64,000 nt of DNA from JAJDOD01 sp039024895 (GCA_039024895.1 JBCCPJ010000003.1:151665-215664); one strand, 5' to 3'; numbered from the stretch's first letter, positions 1-8,799 are shown. Notes: generated from the sequence alone by a model not told the origin. Made by a program: numbers and translations.

Positions 1-1
1 A

Positions 2-208
2 GGTCTGAAGCAGCGCAAGCTCTATGACGAGCATTTGGCGTGCCTGATGCGCGCCGATCATCCCGCGGCGGCGTCTTGGGACCTCGACGCCTACCTGGCG
101 GCCATGGTCGCCGACGACGCGGCGCTCATCACACGGGAAGTTCTGGCAGACGTGCCGCCCTTTAGCGTGCACATGTTCTGGTCCGAACCTACGATAACGA
201 CCCGGTGA
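2..208 (+). CDS. C-terminal fragment of an unknown protein (5' end outside window)
   Basis: An open frame runs in from the left edge and stops at a TGA at 206-208, giving the last 68 residues of a protein. The segment is rich in Ala, Asp and Leu and reads like a soluble helical domain; the last residues are SEPTITTR. I do not recognise the family. It is on the opposite strand to the petABC operon and converges on it, with a terminator-like hairpin between them. Reality is moderately supported by uninterrupted coding-like composition up to the stop. Confidence 0.5.
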   Translation, partial: GLKQRKLYDEHLACLMRADHPAAASWDLDAYLAAMVADDAALITREVLADVPPFSVHMFWSEPTITTR

Positions 209-333
209 GCAAGTGGCTGCGCGGCACGCCATACATGGCAATCGCGCAAAGATGCGCCTAAGTCTTGAATTAGGCCGCCCTTCAGACTTCGGGAAAGGCA
301 GTCAGCACCGCAAATCGGCCGCCCAAACGATAA

Positions 334-358
334 ACGCCGCCCCGGAATGGAGCGGCGT
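334..358 (-). terminator. Intrinsic terminator of the petABC operon
   Basis: ACGCCGC (334-340) pairs perfectly with GCGGCGT (352-358). On the minus strand the stem is followed by TTTATCGTTT. It lies about 20 bases past the petC stop codon, where a transcription terminator is expected. Confidence 0.7.
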
Positions 359-379
359 CTTGAATTCGGACGGGGACGA

Positions 380-1234
380 TCACTCGGCGGGTGTGATACC
401 CTTGCGCTTGATCGGCGCCCAGAGACGCTTGTTGGTCAGGTACAATAGGACGCTGAGAACAGCGAGGAAGATGACCGCGATAAAGCCGGCTTCCTTCCGC
501 GCGTTTTGTTTAGGCTCGGCTGTCCACATAAGGAATGCGGCGACATCCTGTGACGCTTGTTCGATCGTTGCTTCTGTGCCGTCCTCATATTCGACGTCTT
601 CGCCCCAAAGGGGCTGGCCCATGGCGATCCACGAACCGGGGACCTTGTGGGTGCCGTCTTCGTATTTGCATTCGTCTGGGAAGCCGCCCGCGGTGAAAAC
701 AGTATTGTAGGCACCGTCTATTTCCGACTCCAACGCACATTCTGGCGTGTCAGCGTAGCCCGCCAGGAGCGAGGCGATGTATTCCGGCCCGCCCATGCCC
801 TTGAACAGCTGATTGGTGCCAAGCCCATAGGGGCCCGAGAACCCTGCGCGGCCTTTTGCCATCAGGGACAGGTCCGGCGCATTTTCCAGCTGTGAGGCCG
901 GGAAATGGTCGGTGGGTCGTGCGGGTCGCCAGTCGTCGATTTCAGCGTCGAAGACTTCATAGAACTCGGCATAGGCGCGCACCTGATCTTCGGGCAATTG
1001 CGGGCCGCCTCCATCCCCAAGGGTGCGGAGCGGCACATATTGCAAGCCGTGACAGGCGGAGCAGATCTCGGTGTAGACCTGCAAGCCGCGCTGGAGCTGC
1101 ATCTGATCATAGGTGCCAAACGGCCCTTCGAAGGAGAAGTTGTAATCCGTGACCTTGGGCGCTTCCCCCGCCGCGAGGGCGGGGCTTGCGAGACCGAGGG
1201 TCAGGGCTGCGGAAAGTGCGAGTTTACGCATCAT
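380..1234 (-). CDS. petC: Cytochrome c1 subunit of the cytochrome bc1 complex
   Basis: Heme c subunit of ubiquinol-cytochrome c reductase; it passes electrons from the Rieske centre to soluble cytochrome c on the periplasmic side. The 284-residue product has a Sec signal peptide (about residues 1-21, ending ALA), the heme-binding CSACH motif at 58-62, a candidate axial Met in the C-terminal half, and a C-terminal membrane anchor (about 250-270) followed by basic residues. The start is the first ATG of an ATG-ATG pair. A longer in-frame reading upstream overlaps petB and lacks a signal peptide, so I rejected it. It is the last gene of petABC, 14 bases after petB. Confidence 0.96.
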   Translation of the reverse strand: MMRKLALSAALTLGLASPALAAGEAPKVTDYNFSFEGPFGTYDQMQLQRGLQVYTEICSACHGLQYVPLRTLGDGGGPQLPEDQVRAYAEFYEVFDAEIDDWRPARPTDHFPASQLENAPDLSLMAKGRAGFSGPYGLGTNQLFKGMGGPEYIASLLAGYADTPECALESEIDGAYNTVFTAGGFPDECKYEDGTHKVPGSWIAMGQPLWGEDVEYEDGTEATIEQASQDVAAFLMWTAEPKQNARKEAGFIAVIFLAVLSVLLYLTNKRLWAPIKRKGITPAE

Positions 1235-1248
1235 TGTACTCGACCCTT

Positions 1249-2595
1249 TTATTCCGCAGGGGTCGGTGCAGCAGCACCACCCATGTCGTCCTTCGCCGGA
1301 TAATGCGCATCGAAATCTTCCTCGATGGTCTCCGGAATAGGCAACGGTTTCTCGATCACACCCAAGAGCGGCAGGATTACCAGGAAGTAGGCAAACCAGT
1401 AGGTCGAACCGATCAGCGCGATGTAAGGATAAATACCTTCCGCCGGCATGGCACCAACCCACATCAGTACAAAGAAGTCGACGACCAGCAGCCAGAACCA
1501 CCACTTGAACATCGGGCGGAACTTACCGGAGCGCACCGACGATGTGTCGAGCCAGGGAGCCAGAGCCATCACCGCAATAGCGCCGAACATGGCAACCACG
1601 CCGAAGAACTTCGCGTCCACGATGCCAGCGGTCAGGAAGTCGACCGCGATCACAAGCCACACTTCTGTGTCGAAGGCCCGCAAGATGGCGTAGAAGGGCA
1701 GGAAGTACCATTCAGGCACGATATGTGCCGGTGTCGCCAACGGGTTCGCTTCGATGTAATTGTCCGGGTGGCCGAGATAGTTTGGCATGAACCCGACGAT
1801 AGCAAAGAAGACGGCCAGGATAATGGCCAGCGCGAACAGGTCCTTGATGACGTAGTAGGGCCAGAATGGCACGGTATCGCGCGCGGCTTCTTCCTTCGAT
1901 CCACGGCGCACTTCAACGCCGGTCGGGTTGTTGTTCCCGGTGGTGTGGAAAGCCCAGATATGCACGATCACCAGCCCTGCGATCACGAAGGGGAGAAGAT
2001 AGTGCAACGAGAAGAAACGGTTCAGCGTCGCGTTATCGACCGCAGGACCACCTAACAGCCATGTTTGAATGGCTTCGCCGACGAACGGGATCGCGCCAAA
2101 GAGGCCAGTGATCACAGTTGCGCCCCAGAAGGACATTTGACCCCATGGCAGCACGTAGCCCATGAAGGCGGTGCCCATCATGAGGACAAAGATCAGGATG
2201 CCGATGATCCAGGTGACTTCGCGGGGTTCTTTGTAGGAGCCATAGTAGAGCCCGCGGAAAATATGGGCATAGACCGCGATAAAGAACAGCGAAGCGCCGT
2301 TCTGATGCAGGTACCGGATCATATGGCCACCATTTACGTTTCGCATGATGTGCTCAACGCTTGCGAAGGCCATGTCCACATGCGGCGTGTAATGCATGGC
2401 GAGGACGATGCCGGTGACGATCTGCACAGCCAGGCAAAACGTCAGGACGATGCCCCAGATCCACATCCAATTCAGGTTTTTGGGTGTGGGGATCATCAGG
2501 GTATCGTAAAGCAGGCCAACCACGGGAAGGCGGCGATGTAGCCACTTTTCACCCCCGGTGACCGGTTCGTAGTGATCGTGTGGAATTCCAGCCAT
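1249..2595 (-). CDS. petB: Cytochrome b subunit of the cytochrome bc1 complex
   Basis: Integral membrane subunit carrying the two b hemes and the quinol-oxidising and quinone-reducing sites. The 448-residue protein is full length for the alphaproteobacterial family, with eight or more hydrophobic segments and the quinol-site PEWYF motif (seen as VPEWYFLPF). It sits in the middle of petABC, 11 bases after petA and 14 before petC, so all three subunits are made from one transcript. Nothing unusual was seen. Confidence 0.97.
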   Translation of the reverse strand: MAGIPHDHYEPVTGGEKWLHRRLPVVGLLYDTLMIPTPKNLNWMWIWGIVLTFCLAVQIVTGIVLAMHYTPHVDMAFASVEHIMRNVNGGHMIRYLHQNGASLFFIAVYAHIFRGLYYGSYKEPREVTWIIGILIFVLMMGTAFMGYVLPWGQMSFWGATVITGLFGAIPFVGEAIQTWLLGGPAVDNATLNRFFSLHYLLPFVIAGLVIVHIWAFHTTGNNNPTGVEVRRGSKEEAARDTVPFWPYYVIKDLFALAIILAVFFAIVGFMPNYLGHPDNYIEANPLATPAHIVPEWYFLPFYAILRAFDTEVWLVIAVDFLTAGIVDAKFFGVVAMFGAIAVMALAPWLDTSSVRSGKFRPMFKWWFWLLVVDFFVLMWVGAMPAEGIYPYIALIGSTYWFAYFLVILPLLGVIEKPLPIPETIEEDFDAHYPAKDDMGGAAAPTPAE

Positions 2596-2606
2596 CTGTG
2601 CCTCCC

Positions 2607-3188
2607 CTAGCCGAGAATCAAATCAGTGCCGTCAAACCGCGCAGGCGGGACGGGTAGGTTTTCAGGTGCGGGCCCTTTACGGATACGCCCGGACAAATCG
2701 TAATGCGACCCGTGGCAGGGGCAAAACCACCCGCCAAATTCACCGGCATCGGCCAGCGGCACGCAGCCCAGATGCGTACAAACACCCATTTGCACCATCC
2801 AAGCGCCTTCAGCTTCACCTTCAGGCGAGGCAATGGTCCGGTTGTCGTCCGTTGCGGGCGCGTTGGGATCAGGTAGGTTGATGTTGCGCGCGAAGGGATC
2901 GGGCAGGCTGGAAATGTCCAGGTCCTCTTCCGATTGCACGGCCAATTCCTCCCCGGTGCGGTGGCGGATAAAGACCGGCTTTCCCAACCACTTAACGGTG
3001 ATCTGCGTGCCGGGCTCGACGCCGGACACATCGACCCGGATCGAGCTGAGCGCTTGCACATCAGCGGACGGGTTCATTTGATTTACCAGCGGCCAGACAG
3101 CCGCGCCGACGGCTACTGCGCCCGCGCCACCCGTAGCATAGTAAAGAAAGTCTCGGCGTGTGCCTGTGTTGTCGTCTGGGTGCGACAC
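2607..3188 (-). CDS. petA: Rieske iron-sulfur subunit of the cytochrome bc1 complex
   Basis: [2Fe-2S] subunit of ubiquinol-cytochrome c reductase. The cluster ligands lie in CTHLGC (137-142) and CPCHGS (156-161), followed by the family GRIRKGPAPENLP segment. The N terminus has a twin-arginine motif (TRRDFLYYATGG) and a single membrane anchor, as usual for this Tat substrate. I chose the GTG at 3188 over the ATG at 3200. GTG has a GGAGA ribosome site 5 bases upstream, and the resulting N terminus (14 residues up to TRRDF) matches the length I recall for Rhodobacter PetA. With the ATG the protein would have 197 residues and no clear ribosome site. First gene of petABC. Confidence 0.93.
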   Translation of the reverse strand: MSHPDDNTGTRRDFLYYATGGAGAVAVGAAVWPLVNQMNPSADVQALSSIRVDVSGVEPGTQITVKWLGKPVFIRHRTGEELAVQSEEDLDISSLPDPFARNINLPDPNAPATDDNRTIASPEGEAEGAWMVQMGVCTHLGCVPLADAGEFGGWFCPCHGSHYDLSGRIRKGPAPENLPVPPARFDGTDLILG

Positions 3189-3205
3189 GAGATTCTCCAT
3201 TTATT

Positions 3206-3223
3206 TCAGGGCTTTCGCCCTGA
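3206..3223 (-). promoter_or_regulatory. GNRA-tetraloop hairpin in the petA leader
   Basis: On the minus strand TCAGGGC-GAAA-GCCCTGA forms a 7-bp perfect stem closed by a GAAA tetraloop. It ends a few bases before the ATG at 3200 and about 17 bases before the preferred GTG start. It could stabilise the petABC mRNA or affect start choice. There is no U-tract, so it is not an obvious terminator. Confidence 0.45.
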
Positions 3224-3429
3224 CAGCATCAATGCCGGTGCGGTATCCCCTCCGGTCTAGCGGGTTATCTAGCGCTACAGCACGACTTCGTCCAGCCGAC
3301 ATAGTCGCGCACCTTGTCGCAGGAGAATTAAGAAAGTATCGCGGCGACGCGATTTTCGGACTGCTTCTCGAGCATAGCGGAAAGCCACCTATGTTGGACA
3401 GTTTCTCGTTCGAAGGGCGTGAATTGGCC

Positions 3430-4047
3430 TCAGCGCTTCGGCGCGGCGTCCCGCATGAGGCGCGCAAGGGTGCCCAATTCTGATCCCGCACCCTCTTCAA
3501 TCCGGTCGGCGGCGCGCAGGCGGACGGTGTCATCCTTGTTCTGGTTGAGTTTCCACGTGCCTGTCACCTCTTCGACATGCAGCCGGAAGGGCAGGATTTG
3601 CCGCATCATCCGGTCGAGCACCTTCGGCGTCATCTTGGAGGTTGTCCACGGGAGTTTCGGGGTCAGAGCCTCTTCGAAATGCGCGCTTTGCCGGTCCAGC
3701 ATGTCGCGCATGGTCCCGTGGGGCAGCGGTTCGAGGCGACCGCGCAGGTGTACGGCGACGTAGTTCCATGTGGGCACCTGATCGCCGATGCCATACCAAT
3801 CGGGCGAGACATAGCCGTCCGGACCTGTGACCGAGAGCACGGCCGCCGTCGCGCCCAACCGGGCAATGGGGTTTGAGCGTACAAGGTGAAGATCGGCGCT
3901 TTCGCCCGTGCCCGCTATCAGAAACGGGATATGCGCCAGAAGCGGCGCGGGTTCTGCATTCACCGCCAGCGTGCCAAAGGCGCGGGCGCGGGCGAATGTC
4001 AGGTGATCGTCGCGGCTCTCACCACGGAAGGCGGGGTTCGGGTGCAT
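3430..4047 (-). CDS. PaiB-type FMN-binding negative transcriptional regulator family protein
   Basis: A 205-residue protein with the FMN_bind_2 (PaiB) fold, similar in length to Bacillus PaiB, which is linked to protease and sporulation control. Visible family features are the N-terminal MHPNPAF, the YVSPDWY segment and a VPTWNY motif. The actual biochemical role in Proteobacteria is unclear; flavin-dependent chemistry is possible. It starts one base after the GST gene stops, so it is probably translated from the same mRNA as mtaB and GST. Confidence 0.85.
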   Translation of the reverse strand: MHPNPAFRGESRDDHLTFARARAFGTLAVNAEPAPLLAHIPFLIAGTGESADLHLVRSNPIARLGATAAVLSVTGPDGYVSPDWYGIGDQVPTWNYVAVHLRGRLEPLPHGTMRDMLDRQSAHFEEALTPKLPWTTSKMTPKVLDRMMRQILPFRLHVEEVTGTWKLNQNKDDTVRLRAADRIEEGAGSELGTLARLMRDAAPKR

Positions 4048-4048
4048 C

Positions 4049-4687
4049 TCACGCGGCCTCTGGAAAGGCCGTGGGCGCGTCGCCCGGTTGCCAGGGCGCG
4101 TATTTGGTCATGATCGACTTGAACCGCTCCGACGCTTTGAACGTTTCGAGCCAGTCCGAGACAGAGGGCCAGGGCTGAGCGTGGAACCAGGCAAGATCGG
4201 TATGGGCGAATTGCCGGACGAAGGGCAGTATGGCCATATCGGCGAGCCTCGGTGCATCGGCGAAAAGGTAAGGATTTTCGCCAAGTTGCGCGTTGAGCTT
4301 TACCACGAATGCCCCTGCCTTCGCGCGCTCTGCAGTGACGTCCACATCCGGGAAGCGCACCGCGTATTTCGTCCGGTCCAACGCCTCTTTGAACGGCCCA
4401 TCGGCTTCGGCGATAAGAGTGTGGCCCGCGTCTGGCATATCGAGCCAGTTTTCGGGGTCATGCTGCGTCAGGGCCCAGTGCATGACATCGAGGCTCTCTT
4501 CGATCACATGGTCGCCATCCTGAACCACCGGGACGGTGGCTTTGGGCGAGGCGGCGAGGAACGCCGCCGGTTTGTCGCGAAGGAGGATTTCCCGCAGGTC
4601 AACGGAAACCCCGGCGCTCGCGATGGCAAGCCGCGCGCGCATCGCGTAAGGGCATCGCCGAAAGGTCCAAAGCACGGGACGGTTCAT
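4049..4687 (-). CDS. Glutathione S-transferase family protein
   Basis: A 212-residue cytoplasmic protein with an N-terminal thioredoxin-fold GST domain and an all-helical C-terminal domain. CPYAMRAR at about 12-19 is the glutaredoxin-like motif of omega/YibF-like GSTs, with Cys as candidate glutathione-reactive residue. TVPVVQDG contains the cis-Pro and is followed by the IEES glutathione-contact segment. The start at 4687 lies 4 bases after the mtaB stop; a longer in-frame reading that overlaps mtaB lacks family similarity. The substrate cannot be told from sequence. Confidence 0.88.
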   Translation of the reverse strand: MNRPVLWTFRRCPYAMRARLAIASAGVSVDLREILLRDKPAAFLAASPKATVPVVQDGDHVIEESLDVMHWALTQHDPENWLDMPDAGHTLIAEADGPFKEALDRTKYAVRFPDVDVTAERAKAGAFVVKLNAQLGENPYLFADAPRLADMAILPFVRQFAHTDLAWFHAQPWPSVSDWLETFKASERFKSIMTKYAPWQPGDAPTAFPEAA

Positions 4688-4691
4688 CGGC

Positions 4692-6023
4692 TCAGTTCCC
4701 GGGAGGAGAGGCGGGCGCTTCACCAAGCGGTGACACGGGGAGAGGCGACGGCGTTTCGAGTGTTCCAGCGTTCTGGACCGGTACGCCCGTGAGGCGAGCA
4801 CTGCTTTGACCGGTCACGCGGGTTTCGATCAAGGTGCCTTCGCGCTGGGGTGTGTCGAACTGGATTTCGGTGAAGTCTTCGCTGCGGCCCATATCCGGGC
4901 GCTCTGTCAAAACGGTGACGCGCCGACCTTGCTGCGCTGCAAGATGGTGGGCAATGGCGGTTTCGCCTGCGACGCGGAGGCGAGCGGCCCGCGACTTTAT
5001 CGACGCCCCGTCCACCTGAGGCATCCGTGCCGCTGGTGTACCGGGGCGTGGTGAGTAGGGGAAGACATGCAGCCATGTGAGGCCGCAGTCTTCGACCAGT
5101 CTCAGCGAGTTTTCGAACATCGCATCCGTCTCGGTTGGGAAGCCCGCTATGATATCGGCGCCAAAGGTCATTTCCGGCCGGAGCTTCCGCGCCTCGTCGC
5201 AAAACCGGATGGCATCGTCGCGCAAATGCCGACGCTTCATGCGCTTGAGGATCATGTCATCCCCCGCTTGTAGCGAAAGATGGAGATGCGGCATCAGGCG
5301 GGTCTCCGTGGCAATCGCCTCCATCAGCGCGGGGTCAACCTCGATACTGTCGATGGACGAAATCCGCAGGCGGTCAAGGTCTGGCACAAGTTTGAGGATG
5401 CGGCGCACGAGATCGCCGAGGCGGGGGGTGCCGGGCAAATCCGCCCCCCAGCTTGTGAGGTCAACGCCGGTCAGGACCACTTCATGAAAGCCGCGATCCA
5501 CCAGCCGCTTGATCTGATTGACGACGACGCCCGCAGGCACCGACCGCGAATTGCCACGCCCGTAGGGGATGATGCAAAACGTGCAGCGGTGGTCGCAGCC
5601 ATTTTGCACCTGCACGTAGGCCCGGTGGCGGCCAAACCCGTCGATCAGATGACCGGCGGTTTCGGTCACGGACATGATGTCATTGACCTGAACCGGTTCC
5701 GTGTCGCCGGTGGTGAGGGCGTTCCACGTTTCGGGCTGCATCTTTTCGGTGTTGCCGATCACGGCGCGGACCTCGTCCATACGCGCGAAACGCTCGGGTT
5801 CCGTTTGCGCGGCGCATCCCGTCACAATGATCTGCGCGCCCGGGTTATCGCGGGCGAGGCGGCGGATATCTTTCTGGCTTTTGCGCACGGCTTCGGCGGT
5901 GACGGCGCAGGTGTTGACGATCACCGCGTTGTCGAGACCGGCGGTTTCGGCCATCTCGCGCATCGCCTCGCTTTCGTAGGCGTTGAGCCGACAGCCCAGC
6001 GTGTGGAGGACGGGTGGCTTCAC
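4692..6023 (-). CDS. mtaB: tRNA (t6A37) methylthiotransferase
   Basis: Radical-SAM enzyme that converts t6A to ms2t6A at tRNA position 37. It has the three parts of methylthiotransferases: an N-terminal UPF0004 domain with Cys residues in LGCRLN, NTCAVT and TGCAAQ, a radical SAM core with CDHRCTFC (Cys 143, 147, 150), and a C-terminal TRAM-like domain. The GTG start at 6023 overlaps the dapF stop as GTGA and begins just before the conserved first strand. An ATG at 6044 would add 7 residues. Length (443) is typical. A neighbour of dapF in many Rhodobacterales. Confidence 0.93.
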   Translation of the reverse strand: MKPPVLHTLGCRLNAYESEAMREMAETAGLDNAVIVNTCAVTAEAVRKSQKDIRRLARDNPGAQIIVTGCAAQTEPERFARMDEVRAVIGNTEKMQPETWNALTTGDTEPVQVNDIMSVTETAGHLIDGFGRHRAYVQVQNGCDHRCTFCIIPYGRGNSRSVPAGVVVNQIKRLVDRGFHEVVLTGVDLTSWGADLPGTPRLGDLVRRILKLVPDLDRLRISSIDSIEVDPALMEAIATETRLMPHLHLSLQAGDDMILKRMKRRHLRDDAIRFCDEARKLRPEMTFGADIIAGFPTETDAMFENSLRLVEDCGLTWLHVFPYSPRPGTPAARMPQVDGASIKSRAARLRVAGETAIAHHLAAQQGRRVTVLTERPDMGRSEDFTEIQFDTPQREGTLIETRVTGQSSARLTGVPVQNAGTLETPSPLPVSPLGEAPASPPGN

Positions 6024-6856
6024 GGGGTCACCGCCGCCAGCCAATCGGGCGTCAGCACGCCGTTGAACACATGGGCCGTGGGGCCGGTCATCCAGACGCC
6101 ATCGTCGCGCCAGTCAATATCGATCTGGCCGCCATCGAGGTCGAGGGTCACTTTGCGGCCCGTCAACCCGCGCCGATGGGCAGCGACAGCGACCGCGCAG
6201 CTTGAGGAGCCGGAGGCGAGGGTCACGCCCACGCCCCGTTCCCAAACCCGCATCCGCAGGTGATCGGGGCCCGTTAGTTGCGCGAACTGAACATTGGTCC
6301 GTTCGGGGAAGAGCGGGTGATGCTCAATCTCAGCCCCGCGCGCGGCGAGGTCTACAGCCTCCGCATCGTCGACGAAAAACGTGCAATGGGGGTTGCCCAT
6401 GCCTGTCGCCGTGGGGGAGCCGTCAATCGGGAGTTTCAGCGTGTCCATGGCCTCGGCAAGGGGAATGTCGCTCCAGTCGAGAAAGGGCGCGCCCATGTTC
6501 ACGCGGACCCGACCATCGCCGGTGTCTTGCGTCGGGAGGAGGCCGCGCTCGGTCCGCAAGGTCAGCCTGTCGGTGGCGGTTTCGTCCATCAGGTGGCGGG
6601 CAATGCAGCGGGTAGCGTTGCCGCAGGCGGCTGCTTCGGAGCCGTCGGCGTTGAAAAAGGTAAGCTTGGCTGCGACCTCATCGTCGGTTTCAATCACCGC
6701 CAATTGGTCAAACCCGATCCCCCGGTGCCGGTCGCCAATGGCGCGCGCAAGCCGCGCCGTCACCGCCCCGCCGCCCGCGCGCCGGTCGATCACGACAAAG
6801 TCGTTGCCCGCTCCATGCATCTTCATGAAGGGCAGGGGGGAAAGGGTATCCGCCAT
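6020..6856 (-). CDS. dapF: Diaminopimelate epimerase
   Basis: Interconverts LL- and meso-diaminopimelate in lysine and peptidoglycan synthesis, in the cytoplasm. The 278-residue protein has the KMHGAGNDF N terminus and the two catalytic Cys residues, Cys78 in ACGNATRC and Cys220 in ASGSSSCA. The second motif is usually SGTCA-like; here it is SSSCA, a conservative change. It is coupled to mtaB by a 4-base GTGA overlap. Confidence 0.95.
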   Translation of the reverse strand: MADTLSPLPFMKMHGAGNDFVVIDRRAGGGAVTARLARAIGDRHRGIGFDQLAVIETDDEVAAKLTFFNADGSEAAACGNATRCIARHLMDETATDRLTLRTERGLLPTQDTGDGRVRVNMGAPFLDWSDIPLAEAMDTLKLPIDGSPTATGMGNPHCTFFVDDAEAVDLAARGAEIEHHPLFPERTNVQFAQLTGPDHLRMRVWERGVGVTLASGSSSCAVAVAAHRRGLTGRKVTLDLDGGQIDIDWRDDGVWMTGPTAHVFNGVLTPDWLAAVTP

Positions 6857-6901
6857 CGCGGGGGATATAGCGGTGAATGTGCGGTGTGGGAAGGTGCGGG
6901 G

Positions 6902-7876
6902 TTAGGGCGAGAGGTCTTTTACTATCTGGAAACCGCGGAGACGGCTGCGAAGATTTATATCTGTATTTATATTGCGGCCGCGCCATGCCACTCGAACGCT
7001 GTCCATGGGCGCTTCGTAACTGCCGCCACGCACTACATGTTTGCAGTTGGTTTGTCCCTCAAAGCGATGCTCAAGCCACTCAGACGTCGTCGCCCAGCCC
7101 GCATAGCGTTCTGTATAGCAGGACGCGGTGTATTCACTTTGATTTCCAGACATATGGCGCAAACCCCAGGCATTTGCCGCGTCAAGGTCGGTTACTGGCA
7201 GCGGTGCGCCGCGCGACTGCAAGTCAGGCCTCTTTTCGCCCGTAAGTATCTCTGTCTTCGCGCCACTGAAATTCGCCTGATCTGAAGTTAGAGTGTCGCC
7301 TTGTGCATAGGCTGTCGTTGTTCCGGCGCGTGCAGCGTATTCCCACTCCGCCTCTGTCGGCAGGCGATAGGCGTCGGTGCCCAATCTGGCGTTGAGCCAG
7401 TCGATATACGCCAGCATATCGGCATACCCAATATACGTCACTGGATGATCAGGGCCCATCGTGATCCATTTTGAAGGCGCATTCATACCTTGGTCACTCA
7501 GGCCGATTTCCCGGCTTGGCACATAGCCGCCACTGCCACCATCATCGACGCAGGCCTGCCATTCCCCGAAAGTCACCTCGTTCTTGCCCATGGCAATCGG
7601 CATATCGACGATAACGCGGTGAAGCGGCCCCTCGTCATCTTTGGTGTAGGGATTGTCAGGCGTCGTCGGGATCAGCTCAAGGTATCGCGAGACGTGGAAC
7701 TTCCGTGTCATTTCACCGGGTCGCTGGCCCATGATGAACTCGCCTAACGGCAACTCGATCATGACCGGGCAGACGCCGCAATCCTGAAACTCTTCTAAAG
7801 GTACGGTGTAAGCAACGCGCGTGCCCCACGTCAGCGCCGACGCGGCTAGGCAGGCACGGAGCAATGACGCCTTCAC
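6902..7876 (-). CDS. Formylglycine-generating-enzyme (SUMF1/FGE-sulfatase) fold protein, exported
   Basis: A 324-residue protein with an N-terminal signal-like segment (about 1-22) and then a full SUMF1 domain: MIELPLGEFIMGQ, the conserved NEVTFGEW segment, YRLPTEAEWEYAARAGT, NAWGLRHMSGN, and the terminal VRGGSY and LRGFQIV motifs. In this superfamily most bacterial members are not true formylglycine enzymes. A Cys lies in the ASCYTERY segment, but I cannot assign the copper-binding Cys pair. It starts with GTG, overlapping the stop of the upstream lipoprotein gene (GTGA), so the two are probably co-produced in the envelope. The substrate is unknown. Confidence 0.82.
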   Translation of the reverse strand: MKASLLRACLAASALTWGTRVAYTVPLEEFQDCGVCPVMIELPLGEFIMGQRPGEMTRKFHVSRYLELIPTTPDNPYTKDDEGPLHRVIVDMPIAMGKNEVTFGEWQACVDDGGSGGYVPSREIGLSDQGMNAPSKWITMGPDHPVTYIGYADMLAYIDWLNARLGTDAYRLPTEAEWEYAARAGTTTAYAQGDTLTSDQANFSGAKTEILTGEKRPDLQSRGAPLPVTDLDAANAWGLRHMSGNQSEYTASCYTERYAGWATTSEWLEHRFEGQTNCKHVVRGGSYEAPMDSVRVAWRGRNINTDINLRSRLRGFQIVKDLSP

Positions 7877-8436
7877 TTCAGGATATTTGTCGCCACGCGC
7901 AGCTCACGGGCGCGTTTGGAATCCATAATCCAGAGCCGGTTGTTCGGTACCTGATAGGCTTTCTCGTTCACGGTCGGAAAGCCCATTTCGCGCCAGTATT
8001 TCTTGTCGATCTCATAAGACACGTCGCGGTTGGTGGCGGAGTGGAGGCCAAGCTCGGCAAGCTCCGTCATCTCCCGGTTGCGACCGGCCACAAAGATGTC
8101 AACACAAGCCGAAATGCAGGACACCAGCACCAGCGTGTTCATGCGCTGACGTTTGAGAGAACGCCCGATTTGGTGGGCGGCGAGGAGGTCGCCGCCGGGG
8201 CTTTGGGCGATCACCAGCCCGCGCACATCCGATTGTTCGGTTACCGCTTGGAACACAAAGGAGGTTTGCGGCGTGATTTCGCCGTCCAGCACCAGAAAGC
8301 TGCCGCCGCCCGACGCTGGCTCGATAAAGAGGTTCCCGCCCAGATCGCGCGCATCATCCGAGACCAGCAAACCGCCCGTGGGCGCGCAAGCTGCGAGCGT
8401 CAGCAGCGTAAGGGCGAGGGCTAAAAATCGGCGCAT
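7873..8436 (-). CDS. Envelope lipoprotein with ClpP/crotonase-like fold (COG3904 type)
   Basis: A 187-residue lipoprotein. Its signal peptide ends in lipobox LAAC with Cys17 as lipidation site. The mature part resembles periplasmic ClpP-fold proteins of the COG3904 group: a QSPGGD segment (79-83) followed by SCISAC (106-111), where Ser109 is the candidate nucleophile, and GLHSA with His132 as candidate base. The start at 8436 has an AGGAG ribosome site; an ATG 8 codons upstream was rejected because it would spoil the signal peptide. Coupled to the SUMF1-like gene downstream. Protease activity is inferred from motifs only. Confidence 0.72.
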   Translation of the reverse strand: MRRFLALALTLLTLAACAPTGGLLVSDDARDLGGNLFIEPASGGGSFLVLDGEITPQTSFVFQAVTEQSDVRGLVIAQSPGGDLLAAHQIGRSLKRQRMNTLVLVSCISACVDIFVAGRNREMTELAELGLHSATNRDVSYEIDKKYWREMGFPTVNEKAYQVPNNRLWIMDSKRARELRVATNILK

Positions 8437-8799
8437 GCGGCGCTCCTGCAGAAAGGACAAGCAAAAATATATGCCGTGGTTACTCGAACAAAGTGGCAGC
8501 GATTTGGCAACGGGCGCATTGAAGCAGGGCCCGGCTTATAGATCACTTTTCCTTGCGCTCAGGGGCTGTAGGCCGCCTTTCGATCCTTGGGTCGATGCAT
8601 TCGCCCAGGCAAATCAGGTCAGAACGGCGCGCCGCAGACCACAGGGGCCGGGTGTCGCCCGACAGAACCGGTTATGGGTGCCTTGTCTTGGCTTTGACCG
8701 TTGTGTGACAGGGGTATGCGAAAAGCTGACGCATATCTTGTCCTCCATGCTTTTTGCCTTGACGGGTGGGGACACGCCGGATACCTCGACGCTTCGAGT
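8437..8799. other. Intergenic region between the lipoprotein gene and tRNA-Lys
   Basis: 363 bases without a convincing gene. The left end must carry the promoter of the minus-strand lipoprotein/SUMF1 pair, and the right end holds the tRNA promoter. Short open frames crossing it have no ribosome site and unlikely composition. Confidence 0.6.
8759..8787 (+). promoter_or_regulatory. Probable promoter of tRNA-Lys
   Basis: TTGACG (8759-8764) and TACCTC (8782-8787) are separated by 17 bases, and the tRNA begins 13 bases after the second box. The -35 is near consensus and the -10 is weak, which is common in Rhodobacterales. Confidence 0.55.

Noticed and set aside
380..1504. A 374-residue reading of cytochrome c1 starting at 1504
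   Set aside because: The first 90 residues overlap petB in another frame, have no family similarity, and hide the signal peptide. The ATG at 1234 gives a normal precursor.
5280..6263. Long plus-strand open frame (327 residues) opposite mtaB and dapF
   Set aside because: It is antisense to two clearly conserved genes and its protein has no recognisable domain. High-GC genomes produce such frames by chance.
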